Assembly: GCF_042159835.1 (NCBI RefSeq)
Contig: NZ_JBBVGT010000002.1
Span: 310,001 to 374,000 of the forward strand
From: Albibacterium profundi
GTDB lineage: Bacteria; Bacteroidota; Bacteroidia; Sphingobacteriales; Sphingobacteriaceae
DNA length: 64,000 nt
Direction: 5' to 3'
In this document: positions 50,354 to 59,323 of the stretch, piece after piece
Layout of the letters: every line of letters begins with the position of its first letter
How positions within the stretch are numbered: position 1 is the stretch's first letter
Program-made: the position numbers and the translations under genes
Notes under the pieces: generated by a model
What the model saw: only the letters and a program-made list of their open reading frames with translations
Database searches by the model: none
Told to the model about the DNA's origin: nothing

Positions 50354-53035
50354 ATGAAATATTTCCTTTCGTTGATAGCGATCTTGTTTATCAACCAACT
50401 ATACGCTCAAAATGATGCTAAAATTGAAGGGCGTGTATTTGATCCCAGTTTACAACCCTTGGAGCGGGCAACAGTTTCTATCATAGCGGAGCAAGATTCA
50501 TTGGTATTGAGTTATGCACTAACCGATGGAAAGGGCAAGTTTGAGTTTGTTCGTTTGCCGAGTGAAAAACCACTCATCTTGTATGTTTCTCACGTAAACA
50601 GTGCTTCCTATGCAAAAAAACTGATCTTAAAACCAGAAGAAGAACTCATGCTCGATAGCATCATTATGGAAGGACATATGATGGAGGAAGTTGCTATCAC
50701 CGCCGCCGCACCCATTCGTTTAAACGGTGACACACTCGAGTATAAAGCCGACTATTTCAAGACAAGACCGAATGCTAGCGTAGAAGAATTATTGCTGCTG
50801 CTGCCTGGTTTACAAGTCAATGCAGACGGATCAATTTATTATCAAGGCAAGCAGGTATCAGGTGTCAGAGTCAACAACAAGGACTTTTTCGCTCACGATC
50901 TGACTATCGCAACACGTAATCTAGATGCATCCTTAATTGACATTGTACAGGTTATCAAAGACAAAGGAGAATCAAAACGAGAAGTACTCGACGATTCTGA
51001 GTTACCAATCGTCCTCAATCTAAAAATGAAGAAGGAGTTTTTGAAAGCTAACTTCGGAAAGTTCTATGGTAGCGCTGCCACACGAGATCGCTACGAATCC
51101 GGCGCATTACTCAATGCATTTAGGGACACTCTTCAGGTAAGCTTTATCGGCTTTGCCAACAATATCGGAAAGCAAGGCTTTGATTACTCAGAATTAAGTC
51201 GTTACGGAGGTTTTGGCCGCGCAGAAAACAACCGCTTCGTAATGTACGGGTCGAACGGTCTGATGAATCAAATATCGGCAGGTATTAATGTCAATTACGA
51301 CATTGCTAAAAAACTGAAAGCCAATTTAATGTACAACTACGGTCAGCGGAGTTATTATAGCGATAGTCGTAACAATAGTCAATCATTCTACAATGAGATC
51401 CGAGAAGAATCACTCAGTACGAATCGTTCGGAAAATGATCAGTTTGAGCATGAAATCAGAGGCTTTGTGCGTTACTATTTTGATACGACCGCTCATTTTT
51501 CCTTCGATGGTCGAGTTGACTTAAGCAATCGGCGTGCAGTAAATGAAGGTTCCGGCGAAAGCTGGCGAAACATCGACGAACCGGTGACCAACACACAGTA
51601 TCAAAATAACAATGATCATATTAATCATGGCTACCGACAGACGATTCGTTTCGAGAAAAAGTTTGAAAATAAATGGCTCCTATCCTATAACCATTCATTG
51701 AGCAATAATCAGATCGGAGCTGATAATATGAGCGCATCGTTAAATCGATACTATCTATTCAACGATAGTTTAATTGATCAAGAAAACCTGCGGGCAACAA
51801 CTGAATCGATCTTTAACACGACCAACAAAATCAACCTGCAAATTCCAATCAGCAAAAGTGTGAACTTTGATATATTCACCGAATATTCACTCAAAAATGA
51901 AAGTAGCAAAGAAGATATCCAAATCCGACTGAATTCTGATGACTTCGAAAATAGAAACGATGTAGCGAATAACAAGGGATTGAAAAATTTATTTTTTTAC
52001 GTTGGAACTCAATGGAATATTAAAGCGATCAAAAACGTACCGATCACCGTTGGTGCACGTTGGCTATCGCTGGAAAACAAATTCGACTATTACGGCCGAA
52101 TGGATAATAGAAGCAACAAACACACCTATTTACTGCCTCGAGTCGACATCAATTTTAAAGGCTTTCGTGTAAGTTATTCTAAACAAGTGAACCCACCTAG
52201 TTTTTATCAGTTGGTCGTTGTCGATTCAGACCTCTATCCAACAAGCTATACCTATGCAAGCCCTTATTTTGACAACGTGGTTGAAGACCAATACAGCATT
52301 AACTACAATAAGTATTTCCAAAAGTTGAAAATGAGTGTTTATTTTTACGGGCGCTACAGTCTTTCAGATCACGATGTGGCCCAAGCCAGAACCTATGATA
52401 CTGAAAACAGCTTCTCAACAAACAGGAGCTACCAAGTCGGGGCAACGGATGCCATCTATTCGAGCGGCAATGTGTCGAAAACATTTCTCCAAAACAATAC
52501 ATGGAAGCTTTCATATTCTGTAAATTACTACGGAAGTTGGTCTGAACGATACTCCAATGTTAATCGCGAAGAAAACATAGCAGATCAATTTTATGGTAGT
52601 GTAAATAATTCAATCAATTTATCTTATAAAGACATCGTGACTTTCCGTCCGAATTACGGCCTGCAGCTCAATCGAACAATGTTCCAAATTGAGTCAGAAA
52701 ATTTCCGTAACACAACAAACGCAGAGCACAGTGTCGGTGCTTCCTTGCTTTTCAGTAATATCAAAAAATTCAGATTGGAAAGTTCATATACCCTTAAAAA
52801 TCAAATAAGTGGACTGAATAATGAAAGACAAAACCTACATATACTGAATACATCGATATATTACCCGGTTCTCCAGAAAGGAGAGTTGAAGTTCACAGCA
52901 TTTGACATCCTCAACCAAAATGCTTCGAGCTACTTTTCATCTTATTCAAATACCACGAGATATTCCACGACATTAACGTTAAGGCAATACTTTATGCTGG
53001 GTTTTGTTTACAAGTTTTTGACTACGGGTGATTAG
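50354..53035 (+). CDS. Outer-membrane beta-barrel protein with carboxypeptidase-like N-terminal domain
   Basis: 893 residues with a signal peptide (to about 18, NQLYAQ). A carboxypeptidase-regulatory-like sandwich (20-110, KIEGRVFDPSLQPLERATV) is followed by a plug-like domain (about 115-225, VEELLLLLPGLQVNADGSIY). A long barrel is rich in Asn, Tyr, Ser and aromatic strand ends, closing with LRQYFMLGFVYKF. This is the TonB-receptor-related group (outer-membrane beta-barrel family) without a SusD partner. Cargo is unknown; such proteins take up metals, peptides or other nutrients. It stands alone, with a 12-bp inverted repeat upstream. Confidence 0.85.
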   Translation: MKYFLSLIAILFINQLYAQNDAKIEGRVFDPSLQPLERATVSIIAEQDSLVLSYALTDGKGKFEFVRLPSEKPLILYVSHVNSASYAKKLILKPEEELMLDSIIMEGHMMEEVAITAAAPIRLNGDTLEYKADYFKTRPNASVEELLLLLPGLQVNADGSIYYQGKQVSGVRVNNKDFFAHDLTIATRNLDASLIDIVQVIKDKGESKREVLDDSELPIVLNLKMKKEFLKANFGKFYGSAATRDRYESGALLNAFRDTLQVSFIGFANNIGKQGFDYSELSRYGGFGRAENNRFVMYGSNGLMNQISAGINVNYDIAKKLKANLMYNYGQRSYYSDSRNNSQSFYNEIREESLSTNRSENDQFEHEIRGFVRYYFDTTAHFSFDGRVDLSNRRAVNEGSGESWRNIDEPVTNTQYQNNNDHINHGYRQTIRFEKKFENKWLLSYNHSLSNNQIGADNMSASLNRYYLFNDSLIDQENLRATTESIFNTTNKINLQIPISKSVNFDIFTEYSLKNESSKEDIQIRLNSDDFENRNDVANNKGLKNLFFYVGTQWNIKAIKNVPITVGARWLSLENKFDYYGRMDNRSNKHTYLLPRVDINFKGFRVSYSKQVNPPSFYQLVVVDSDLYPTSYTYASPYFDNVVEDQYSINYNKYFQKLKMSVYFYGRYSLSDHDVAQARTYDTENSFSTNRSYQVGATDAIYSSGNVSKTFLQNNTWKLSYSVNYYGSWSERYSNVNREENIADQFYGSVNNSINLSYKDIVTFRPNYGLQLNRTMFQIESENFRNTTNAEHSVGASLLFSNIKKFRLESSYTLKNQISGLNNERQNLHILNTSIYYPVLQKGELKFTAFDILNQNASSYFSSYSNTTRYSTTLTLRQYFMLGFVYKFLTTGD

Positions 53036-53079
53036 AAATAATTAAAATCGCGATCCGCATACACCATAATTTCATAGTT

Positions 53080-53097
53080 TTTCTACATTTGTAGAAA
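53080..53097. promoter_or_regulatory. Promoter with inverted repeat before carbonic anhydrase gene
   Basis: TTTCTAC-ATTT-GTAGAAA is a 7-bp inverted repeat that contains the -7 box TACATTTG (53084-53091). The carbonic anhydrase ATG follows at 53108, so a protein bound here would block the promoter. Confidence 0.5.
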
Positions 53098-53107
53098 TCC
53101 TATAAAT

Positions 53108-53758
53108 ATGCGACTACACAACATCGAAGATCAACGTTCTGTGACTCCCGAATTAGCTTTGTCTTTTCTTAAAGAAGGAAACGAGCGTTTTGTTAGTAAT
53201 TTAAAATCCAATCGGAATCTGCTGGAACAGGTCAATGAGACGAAGAACGGTCAATTTCCTTTCGCGGCAGTTTTAAGTTGCATAGATAGCCGAACGTCGG
53301 CCGAACTGATTTTTGATCAAGGACTGGGTGATATTTTCAGTATTCGTATCGCCGGAAATGTCATCAGCGACGATGTGATCGGATCGATGGAATTTGCTTG
53401 TAAACTTGCGGGGTCTAAACTGATTGTAATATTAGGTCATTCTAGATGCGGAGCAATAACCGGCGCATGCAAGGAAACAAAACTAGGTCACTTAACCAAT
53501 CTTCTCGAAAAAGTAAATCCTTCTATAGAGTATGTGAAGCAAAATCATACCGAAACAGAGATTGATTCCGCTGAAGGCATCAACCTAGTAGCTTCCCGTC
53601 ACGTAGAACATACCATTGAAGAAGTATTACAGAAAAGCCCAATACTTAATGAGATGTACAAAAATGGCGAAATCGGTATCATAGGGGCGTTTTATAATGT
53701 AGAGACCGGTCAGGTTGATTTCTTAAAAACCTTGTTCTTAGAACCAAGCACGGTGTAA
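53108..53758 (+). CDS. Beta-class carbonic anhydrase
   Basis: 216 residues. The zinc ligands and active-site dyad are present: Cys58, Asp60 and Arg62 in LSCIDSRTS, then His111 and Cys114 in LGHSRCGAI. The protein also has DIFSIRIAGNVISDDVIGSM and a C-terminal GEIGIIGAFYNVETGQVDF strand. It interconverts carbon dioxide and bicarbonate in the cytoplasm, supplying bicarbonate for carboxylases. There is no signal peptide. A SulP transporter in the same window could supply bicarbonate, but the genes are not adjacent. It converges on the GH92 gene with a 7-nt gap. Confidence 0.95.
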   Translation: MRLHNIEDQRSVTPELALSFLKEGNERFVSNLKSNRNLLEQVNETKNGQFPFAAVLSCIDSRTSAELIFDQGLGDIFSIRIAGNVISDDVIGSMEFACKLAGSKLIVILGHSRCGAITGACKETKLGHLTNLLEKVNPSIEYVKQNHTETEIDSAEGINLVASRHVEHTIEEVLQKSPILNEMYKNGEIGIIGAFYNVETGQVDFLKTLFLEPSTV

Positions 53759-53765
53759 TCAGCGA

Positions 53766-56039
53766 TTACTTTATACTACTCAATGAAAAAGGCCGAGAGG
53801 ACGGATCAACACCGCGGCTTTTGTTTGGCGTATTTCCCATTTCAAAAACCAGCTCTCCGCCGTTTGATATGTCCGCGTACCGTATGTAGTTTTTATCATA
53901 GGGTTTACCGTTGAGCGTAGCCGATTGGATGTAAACATTTTCGGGAGAATTATTATTAGCTATAACGCTAAAGACACGACCGTTCTCTAGTTCGATACTA
54001 GCTTTCTCGAATACCGGACTCCCAATTACATACTCATCGGTTCCAGGGCATACGCTGTAAAAACCAAGGGCACTCAGAACATACCATGATGACATAGCGC
54101 CCTGGTCTTCGTCTCCCGGGTATCCTTGCTCTGTAGCGTTATATAGCTGAGAAGTGATCATTCGCACCCTTTTCTGGGACTTCCACGGCTGGCCGCTAAA
54201 ATTATACAGGTAAGCCACGTGTTGTGCCGGCTGATTCCCATGAGCATATTGCCCCATGTTGGCCAAGAGCATTTCCTTCATTTCGTGGATTTCCTTTTTA
54301 TAGGTGCCGTAATTGATATCTTGAGGCATGGTGAAAAGAGAGTCTAATTTAGCATTAAAGCGGTCTTCCCCACCGATCAGATTAATCAATCCGTTAATAT
54401 CGTGAAAGACCGACCAAGTGTACTGCCATGCATTTGCCTCTGTAAATGGCCCGCCCCACTCTACCGGATCAAAATCGGGCATCCACTCTCCATTGGCCAA
54501 GCGGCCGCGCATAAAGTTTACCCGCTCATCAAACACATTCTTGTAATTGTACATCTGACGTGCGAAAATATTCTCATAAAATGTATTTCCCGTCATTTTA
54601 GCCAGCTGATATGCACAAAAATCATCATACGCATATTCCAGCGTTTTGGCAGTTGATTCATGGATAGGGTCATAAGGGATATAACCTTTGGTAAAATACT
54701 CCTTCCATCCTTCACGACCGTTTGACCCTCCCCAGAAACCTTTGTTCGTAGCTTCATGATAATAAGCTGCCAAGGCACTATCGGGATCAAAGGTCCGGAT
54801 ATCTTTAACCCAAGCATCTGTGAGTAACGATATTGCGTGATTTCCAATCATCACACCTGACATGCCGGGGTTCGACCAGGTAGGAAAAAAACCTGCTTGA
54901 TCCTGAGCATCCAACAGCGATTGCATATAACGCCCTTGCATCTCGGGATGCAAAATATTGCTCAAAGGGAATTGCGCGCGAAAGGTATCCCAGAAACCAT
55001 TATCTGTATACATATAACCCTCGTAAATTTCTCCGTCGTAAGGACTGTAATAATAGGGCTCGCCCGCTTCATTCAGATCATAGAATTTACGGGAAAAAAG
55101 ATTAGCCCTGAACAGACATGAATAAAAAGTTGCCTTTTCCTCTTCTGTACCACCTTCTACAGCTACCCTGTTCAATAAATCGTTCCAAACTGTAAATGCT
55201 GCATCTTTCGTCGCTTCTAAGTTTTTCGCTTTAGCAAGTTCCTGATCAAAATTCAACTGTGCCTGTTCCGGACTGATAAAAGAGGACGCTATTTTGACTT
55301 CAACCTGCACACCTGGTTTGAATTCCAGATAAGCACCATAACCTTTGCCGGAACCAGAAGCATTGCCCTCATGAATATTACCGTCCACATTCTCCCAAGT
55401 ACCATAACTTTTAAATGGCTTATCAAATTCCAGAACAAAATAATTTTTAAAATTACCCGGCACAAAGCGGCCGTTGTTTACCCAACCTATGATCTTACGT
55501 TCTTTCGGGAAAACCGTCACCTCGCAATCCTTTAAAAAACCATCTAAAACTAGAAAAGCATCGTTACCCTTCGGAAATGTAAAACGCATATGTGCACCCC
55601 GTTCAGTTGGGCTCAACTCCGTTTGAATGCCATTGTCAAACTTCACGGAATAATAATGTGGCTTGGCAGTTTCATTCTCATGTTTAAACGCCAGCGCCCG
55701 TTCATCTTCATTCACCTTTAGAGCTCCTATACCCGGCATCAATGAAAATACGGCATAATCGTTCATCCAAGGGCTGCACTGATGTACCTGTTGAAAACCG
55801 CGAATCGTCGTTGCTTTGTATTGATATTTCCAACCATCCCCATTTTTTCCAGTCTGCGCGGAATAGAAATGCTGACCGAAAGGCAAGCCCACTGTCGGGT
55901 AGGTGCTGCCGTACGACAGCGCCCATTCGGAATCCGTTCCTTGCAGGGTATTAACATATTTGACCAGATCAGGCTTTTGAGCACTTGAGAGGTTTAACCC
56001 CAATACTCCCCACAGAACGATGATAAAAAAACACTTCAT
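53766..56039 (-). CDS. GH92 family alpha-mannosidase, secreted
   Basis: 757 residues with a signal peptide (to about 20, LNLSSAQ). The N-terminal beta-sandwich begins YVNTLQGTDSEWALSYGSTY; the alpha/alpha barrel carries DNGFWDTFRAQFPLSNILHP, YIPYDPIHESTAKTLEYAYD, the family landmark YPGDEDQGAMSSWYVLSALG and FYSVCPGTDEYVIGSP. GH92 enzymes are calcium-dependent exo-alpha-mannosidases that trim N-glycans or yeast mannan. The gene is isolated, not inside a SusCD locus, so it may act on exogenous or recycled mannosides in the periplasm. Confidence 0.95.
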   Translation of the reverse strand: MKCFFIIVLWGVLGLNLSSAQKPDLVKYVNTLQGTDSEWALSYGSTYPTVGLPFGQHFYSAQTGKNGDGWKYQYKATTIRGFQQVHQCSPWMNDYAVFSLMPGIGALKVNEDERALAFKHENETAKPHYYSVKFDNGIQTELSPTERGAHMRFTFPKGNDAFLVLDGFLKDCEVTVFPKERKIIGWVNNGRFVPGNFKNYFVLEFDKPFKSYGTWENVDGNIHEGNASGSGKGYGAYLEFKPGVQVEVKIASSFISPEQAQLNFDQELAKAKNLEATKDAAFTVWNDLLNRVAVEGGTEEEKATFYSCLFRANLFSRKFYDLNEAGEPYYYSPYDGEIYEGYMYTDNGFWDTFRAQFPLSNILHPEMQGRYMQSLLDAQDQAGFFPTWSNPGMSGVMIGNHAISLLTDAWVKDIRTFDPDSALAAYYHEATNKGFWGGSNGREGWKEYFTKGYIPYDPIHESTAKTLEYAYDDFCAYQLAKMTGNTFYENIFARQMYNYKNVFDERVNFMRGRLANGEWMPDFDPVEWGGPFTEANAWQYTWSVFHDINGLINLIGGEDRFNAKLDSLFTMPQDINYGTYKKEIHEMKEMLLANMGQYAHGNQPAQHVAYLYNFSGQPWKSQKRVRMITSQLYNATEQGYPGDEDQGAMSSWYVLSALGFYSVCPGTDEYVIGSPVFEKASIELENGRVFSVIANNNSPENVYIQSATLNGKPYDKNYIRYADISNGGELVFEMGNTPNKSRGVDPSSRPFSLSSIK

Positions 56040-56272
56040 GACAACAGTTTAGATTTTAAGATGGCCTTATCATCGCAAGATAAAAACGTATTAGGAAATA
56101 AAAAAGCCAAGCTAAATCATTTTTGATTATTTGTACCTTTGAATAATCGTAATTGTATAAGGTCGCCAATAACCACGCGTCCTTTCTTGATGTTCAAGAG
56201 ATACATTCAGCAAGTTTCGGGTTTTATGACTTACACATAATTCGGACTTTAGTGATCAAAATAGAAGCAACG

Positions 56273-57127
56273 ATGACCAGTCAACACGAGTTAAATTACA
56301 AGCGAATTGCTGAAGCAATCGAATACATTAAAAATAATTTCAAGGAACAACCCAGCTTGGAAGAGGTCGCATCGAAAGTACACCTGAGCCCATTTCATTT
56401 TCAACGGCTATTCGTGGATTGGGCGGGCACGACACCAAAGAAGTTCTTACAATACATCAGCATTGAACACGCCAAAAAAATACTTCTTAATCACCAAGCG
56501 ACACTTTTTGATACAGCCTTCGAAACCGGACTTTCGGGAACCGGTCGATTACACGACTTGTTTATCCGCATCGAAGGGATGACACCGGCAGACTTTAAAA
56601 ACGGAGGTAAAGATCTTACTATCAATTATGATTTTGCCGACAGCCCCTTTGGCAAATTAATCATAGCATCCACACAAAAAGGAATTTGCTATATGGCGTT
56701 TGAGACGGATGAAAGTCGGGCTTTATCCAACTTGAAACTTAAGTTCCCCCATGCAACTCTCCATCGCCAATCAGATCAAATCCAACAGAATGCGCTGTCT
56801 ATTTTTGAGGACGACTGGACGAAATTACCAGAAATAAAACTGCACTTTAAAGGGACACCCTTTCAAATGAAAGTGTGGGAGTCACTCCTAAAAATACCTA
56901 TGGGACAGCTTTCTACGTATGGGCGAATTGCCCAACAAATTGGCACACCAAAAGCTTCCAGAGCGGTAGGAACCGCTATCGGCAGCAACCCGATCGCGTT
57001 CCTTATTCCTTGTCACCGCGTGATTCAGTCGTCCGGAAACGTGGGCGGCTATATGTGGGGAAGTACTCGGAAGACAGCGATCATAGGCTGGGAAAATGCT
57101 AAAACAGAATCCTTGGAAATACAATGA
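56273..57127 (+). CDS. AraC-type HTH fused to methylated-DNA-cysteine methyltransferase (Ada-like)
   Basis: 284 residues from ATG 56273; the open frame reaches back to 56153, but those 40 residues show no domain. Residues 10-108 are an AraC HTH (LEEVASKVHLSPFHFQRLFV). Residues 118-280 are the Ogt/MGMT domain, with Cys247 in IPCHRVI as alkyl acceptor and GTAIGSNP before it. Compared with E. coli Ada, the N-terminal zinc domain that takes methylphosphotriesters is missing, so the usual methyl switch for transcriptional activation is absent. It repairs O6-alkylguanine. It overlaps the next gene by 4 nt and faces an alkB-like gene, forming an alkylation-defence cluster. Confidence 0.93.
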   Translation: MTSQHELNYKRIAEAIEYIKNNFKEQPSLEEVASKVHLSPFHFQRLFVDWAGTTPKKFLQYISIEHAKKILLNHQATLFDTAFETGLSGTGRLHDLFIRIEGMTPADFKNGGKDLTINYDFADSPFGKLIIASTQKGICYMAFETDESRALSNLKLKFPHATLHRQSDQIQQNALSIFEDDWTKLPEIKLHFKGTPFQMKVWESLLKIPMGQLSTYGRIAQQIGTPKASRAVGTAIGSNPIAFLIPCHRVIQSSGNVGGYMWGSTRKTAIIGWENAKTESLEIQ

Positions 57128-58038
57128 TAAAATCAAATAACAAAATGGAAATACGAGATATCTTAAAACTAGCCGAGGAACATGGCCTCCATCTTAAAGA
57201 TGAAATGAGCTTCAATGAAATGGGTATAGACTTCAAGATTGTTTTCGCTACTGCAATTGACAATACGAGTTGGGTGCTGCGAATTCCTCGAAGAGGCGAT
57301 CAGGAGAAACAAATAGAAAAGGAGAAAAATATACTTACCCTAGCAAAAAGGCACCTTAACATAGCCGTTCCCGATTGGAAGATAGCGAGCTCGACACTTG
57401 TTGCCTATCCCCTGTTAGAAGATAAACCGGCCCTAACCTTTGACGCACAAACTTATGATGTGACCTGGAATATCGATAAAGACGATCCACACTTTGTCAA
57501 ATCATTAGCAAAAGCATTGGTGAAACTGCATCAGATACCGACTCATGAAGCTGAAGCAGTGAACTTGAAAATTTTGACTCCTGATATGCTCAAACAAGAA
57601 GTATTGGATCGTATACAAACCGTAAAAAGCGAAATAGGTATAAATCCCAACCTGGAAACGCGTTGGATGAAATGGCTTGACAGCGAAGCACTTTGGCCAG
57701 ATTTTACAAGCTTTATTCATGGAGACCTATACGCAGGCCATATCTTAGCAACTTCAGAAGGCGACGTAAGCGGTTTCATCGATTGGTCTGAAGGTCAGGT
57801 CAGCGATTCATCGATTGATTTTGCAGGCCATATTGCTGCTTTTGGAGAAAATAGTTTGAGAGACTTGATCAGCGAGTATCAAAAGTCGGGAGGGCGTACT
57901 TGGGAAAAAATGTTAGAACAGGCTATAGAGCGTCATGCCTCTGCACCCTTAAACTATGGCCTATTCGCAGTTTTAACAAAAAGCGATGCCCATATTGAAG
58001 CTGCTAAAGTCCAACTCGGGGTGGCCACCATGACTTAA
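57124..58038 (+). CDS. Macrolide 2'-phosphotransferase family (Mph-like) kinase
   Basis: 304 residues in the aminoglycoside/macrolide phosphotransferase fold. Its start overlaps the Ada-like gene stop by 4 nt (ATGA); ATG 57145 is an alternative. The Mph pattern is strong: EEHGLHLKDEMSFNEMGIDF, WVLRIPRRGDQ and AVPDWKIASSTLVAYPLL in the N-lobe, catalytic IHGDLYAGHIL (Asp201) and the DFG-equivalent GFIDWSEGQVSDSSIDFAGH (Asp220). Mph enzymes use GTP to phosphorylate the desosamine 2'-OH of macrolides such as erythromycin. Whether this chromosomal member confers resistance is unknown. Translational coupling to a DNA-repair gene is unusual. Confidence 0.85.
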   Translation: MIKSNNKMEIRDILKLAEEHGLHLKDEMSFNEMGIDFKIVFATAIDNTSWVLRIPRRGDQEKQIEKEKNILTLAKRHLNIAVPDWKIASSTLVAYPLLEDKPALTFDAQTYDVTWNIDKDDPHFVKSLAKALVKLHQIPTHEAEAVNLKILTPDMLKQEVLDRIQTVKSEIGINPNLETRWMKWLDSEALWPDFTSFIHGDLYAGHILATSEGDVSGFIDWSEGQVSDSSIDFAGHIAAFGENSLRDLISEYQKSGGRTWEKMLEQAIERHASAPLNYGLFAVLTKSDAHIEAAKVQLGVATMT

Positions 58039-58057
58039 ATAGCCTAAAACTAGCCTA

Positions 58058-58669
58058 TCAGTCTACAATCGTCCGGAATGTCAAGTTGATGCGAGGTTTC
58101 ATGATTCGCTTCGTGGGAGGCAGTCGATGCAACCAGTATGTCTGTGTAGTATCCTTCATTACCAATAGGCTACCATGTTCTAAAATCAATTCGATCTTTT
58201 CCTTAGTCTCTTTATGCTTAAACGCGAACTTACGTTCTGCACCGAAACTCAACGAGGCGATTGCCCCATTCCTTTTCAGATCCTTTTCTCCATCACTATG
58301 CCACGCCATCCCCTCTTCACCGTTGTGATATAAGTTGAGCAAGCATGAATTAAACGTGTCGCCAGTTTCGCTTTCAATAACTTTTTTCAATGTCAACAAA
58401 TCATCTGTCCACTGTAATGCCCGTTTCGTCGTGTTCGAATATGTATACTCGAATGGTCTTTCACCATACCAGGCTACTTTACGTTTTGTTATAATCTTTT
58501 TTCCTAAAATGATTGCTTCATCATTTCTCCATTCGATGGTCTTCAATAAGCTGTCCAGATAGTTATCCGCCTCCTGCTGGCTGAAAAGTCTACCGTAGTA
58601 ATTTACGGTCCCATCTCTAGGCAAGAGGTTTTTTGTTTTATCGAAGCTATTTCCAAATAAATCCATCAT
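58058..58669 (-). CDS. AlkB-like 2-oxoglutarate/Fe(II) dioxygenase
   Basis: 203 residues matching the ALKBH2/3-like group. Iron ligands are His124 and Asp126 (MAWHSDGE) and His181 (YWLHRLP); Arg193 and Arg199 (PRINLTFR) bind 2-oxoglutarate. SFGAERKFAFKHK and HGSLLVMKDTTQ are further landmarks. The enzyme removes 1-methyladenine and 3-methylcytosine by oxidative demethylation. It converges on the Ada-Mph transcript with a 19-nt gap, which fits a shared alkylation-repair role with the Ogt domain. The first two codons are both ATG and the exact start is uncertain by one. Confidence 0.93.
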   Translation of the reverse strand: MMDLFGNSFDKTKNLLPRDGTVNYYGRLFSQQEADNYLDSLLKTIEWRNDEAIILGKKIITKRKVAWYGERPFEYTYSNTTKRALQWTDDLLTLKKVIESETGDTFNSCLLNLYHNGEEGMAWHSDGEKDLKRNGAIASLSFGAERKFAFKHKETKEKIELILEHGSLLVMKDTTQTYWLHRLPPTKRIMKPRINLTFRTIVD

Positions 58670-58741
58670 TCCGTAATTCTATTTTCCTACTTTTTAAATC
58701 TGTCACATTCTAACGTTCAGACTTGTCTTGTTAATATATTT

Positions 58742-58807
58742 ATGGCATCTGAACACCAATTGGAAGTTTTGGATTTCATCGGCACTTCTCAAACAGATGC
58801 TTTCTAA
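58742..58807 (+). CDS. Possible 21-residue small protein
   Basis: An ATG frame of 21 codons (MASEHQLEVLDFIGTSQTDA plus Phe) lies in the 134-nt gap between the alkB-like and DUF1801 genes and overlaps the latter's stop by 4 nt on the opposite strand. Codon use looks normal, but there is no clear ribosome site. It could be a gene start remnant or chance. Confidence 0.2.
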   Translation: MASEHQLEVLDFIGTSQTDAF

Positions 58808-59226
58808 GCATATTTAGATTGCAAAAACTCAACAGTTGATTTTATTAACTTTTTAAGGACATCTTGGTTTATATCATCGAGCTTTTTGATATAAATACAA
58901 GATTTCCCCATTTTAAATTTTCCTAGTTCTTTAAGCAAATTTTCCTGCTCGGAACCACCGGAATAAACATATAACGATATGGCAGATTTTCTTGGCGAAA
59001 AGCCTACAAGTGGCCAGTCGCCTTCTTGCCGACTTCTCTCTGATTTATAATGATATACCCCAAAGCCAATGATAGACGGGCCCCACATTTTGGGTTCAAA
59101 GCCGGTCACTGCCTGCATGAGCTTTACAAGTTCAAAACTGTCTTCTTTCTTTTGCTCCGTATTGGCAAAAGAATTAATAAATTCAAAGACGTCAGCCTGT
59201 GTTTGTTTTGTTTTTATCTCCGCCAT
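58804..59226 (-). CDS. DUF1801 domain protein
   Basis: 140 residues from ATG 59226; an in-frame start 13 codons earlier would cross the -7 box. The DUF1801 (YdhG-like) pattern is visible: DVFEFINSFANTEQKKEDSF, MWGPSIIGFGVYHYKSE and LLKELGKFKMGKSCIYIKKL. Members are small cytoplasmic proteins of unknown function, with structural likeness to iron-chaperone-type folds. Minus-strand TACATTTG at 59255-59248 is a fair -7 box. It lies between repair and ABC-F genes without an evident link. Confidence 0.85.
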   Translation of the reverse strand: MAEIKTKQTQADVFEFINSFANTEQKKEDSFELVKLMQAVTGFEPKMWGPSIIGFGVYHYKSERSRQEGDWPLVGFSPRKSAISLYVYSGGSEQENLLKELGKFKMGKSCIYIKKLDDINQDVLKKLIKSTVEFLQSKYA

Positions 59227-59323
59227 GTTAGGTTGTTTAGTTCTGAACAAATGTAATAAAGTCAATCTCTAAACCCTAGTATTTATACGCTTTTGTAAGT
59301 CGAGCAAACAGTGTTCATTAGAT

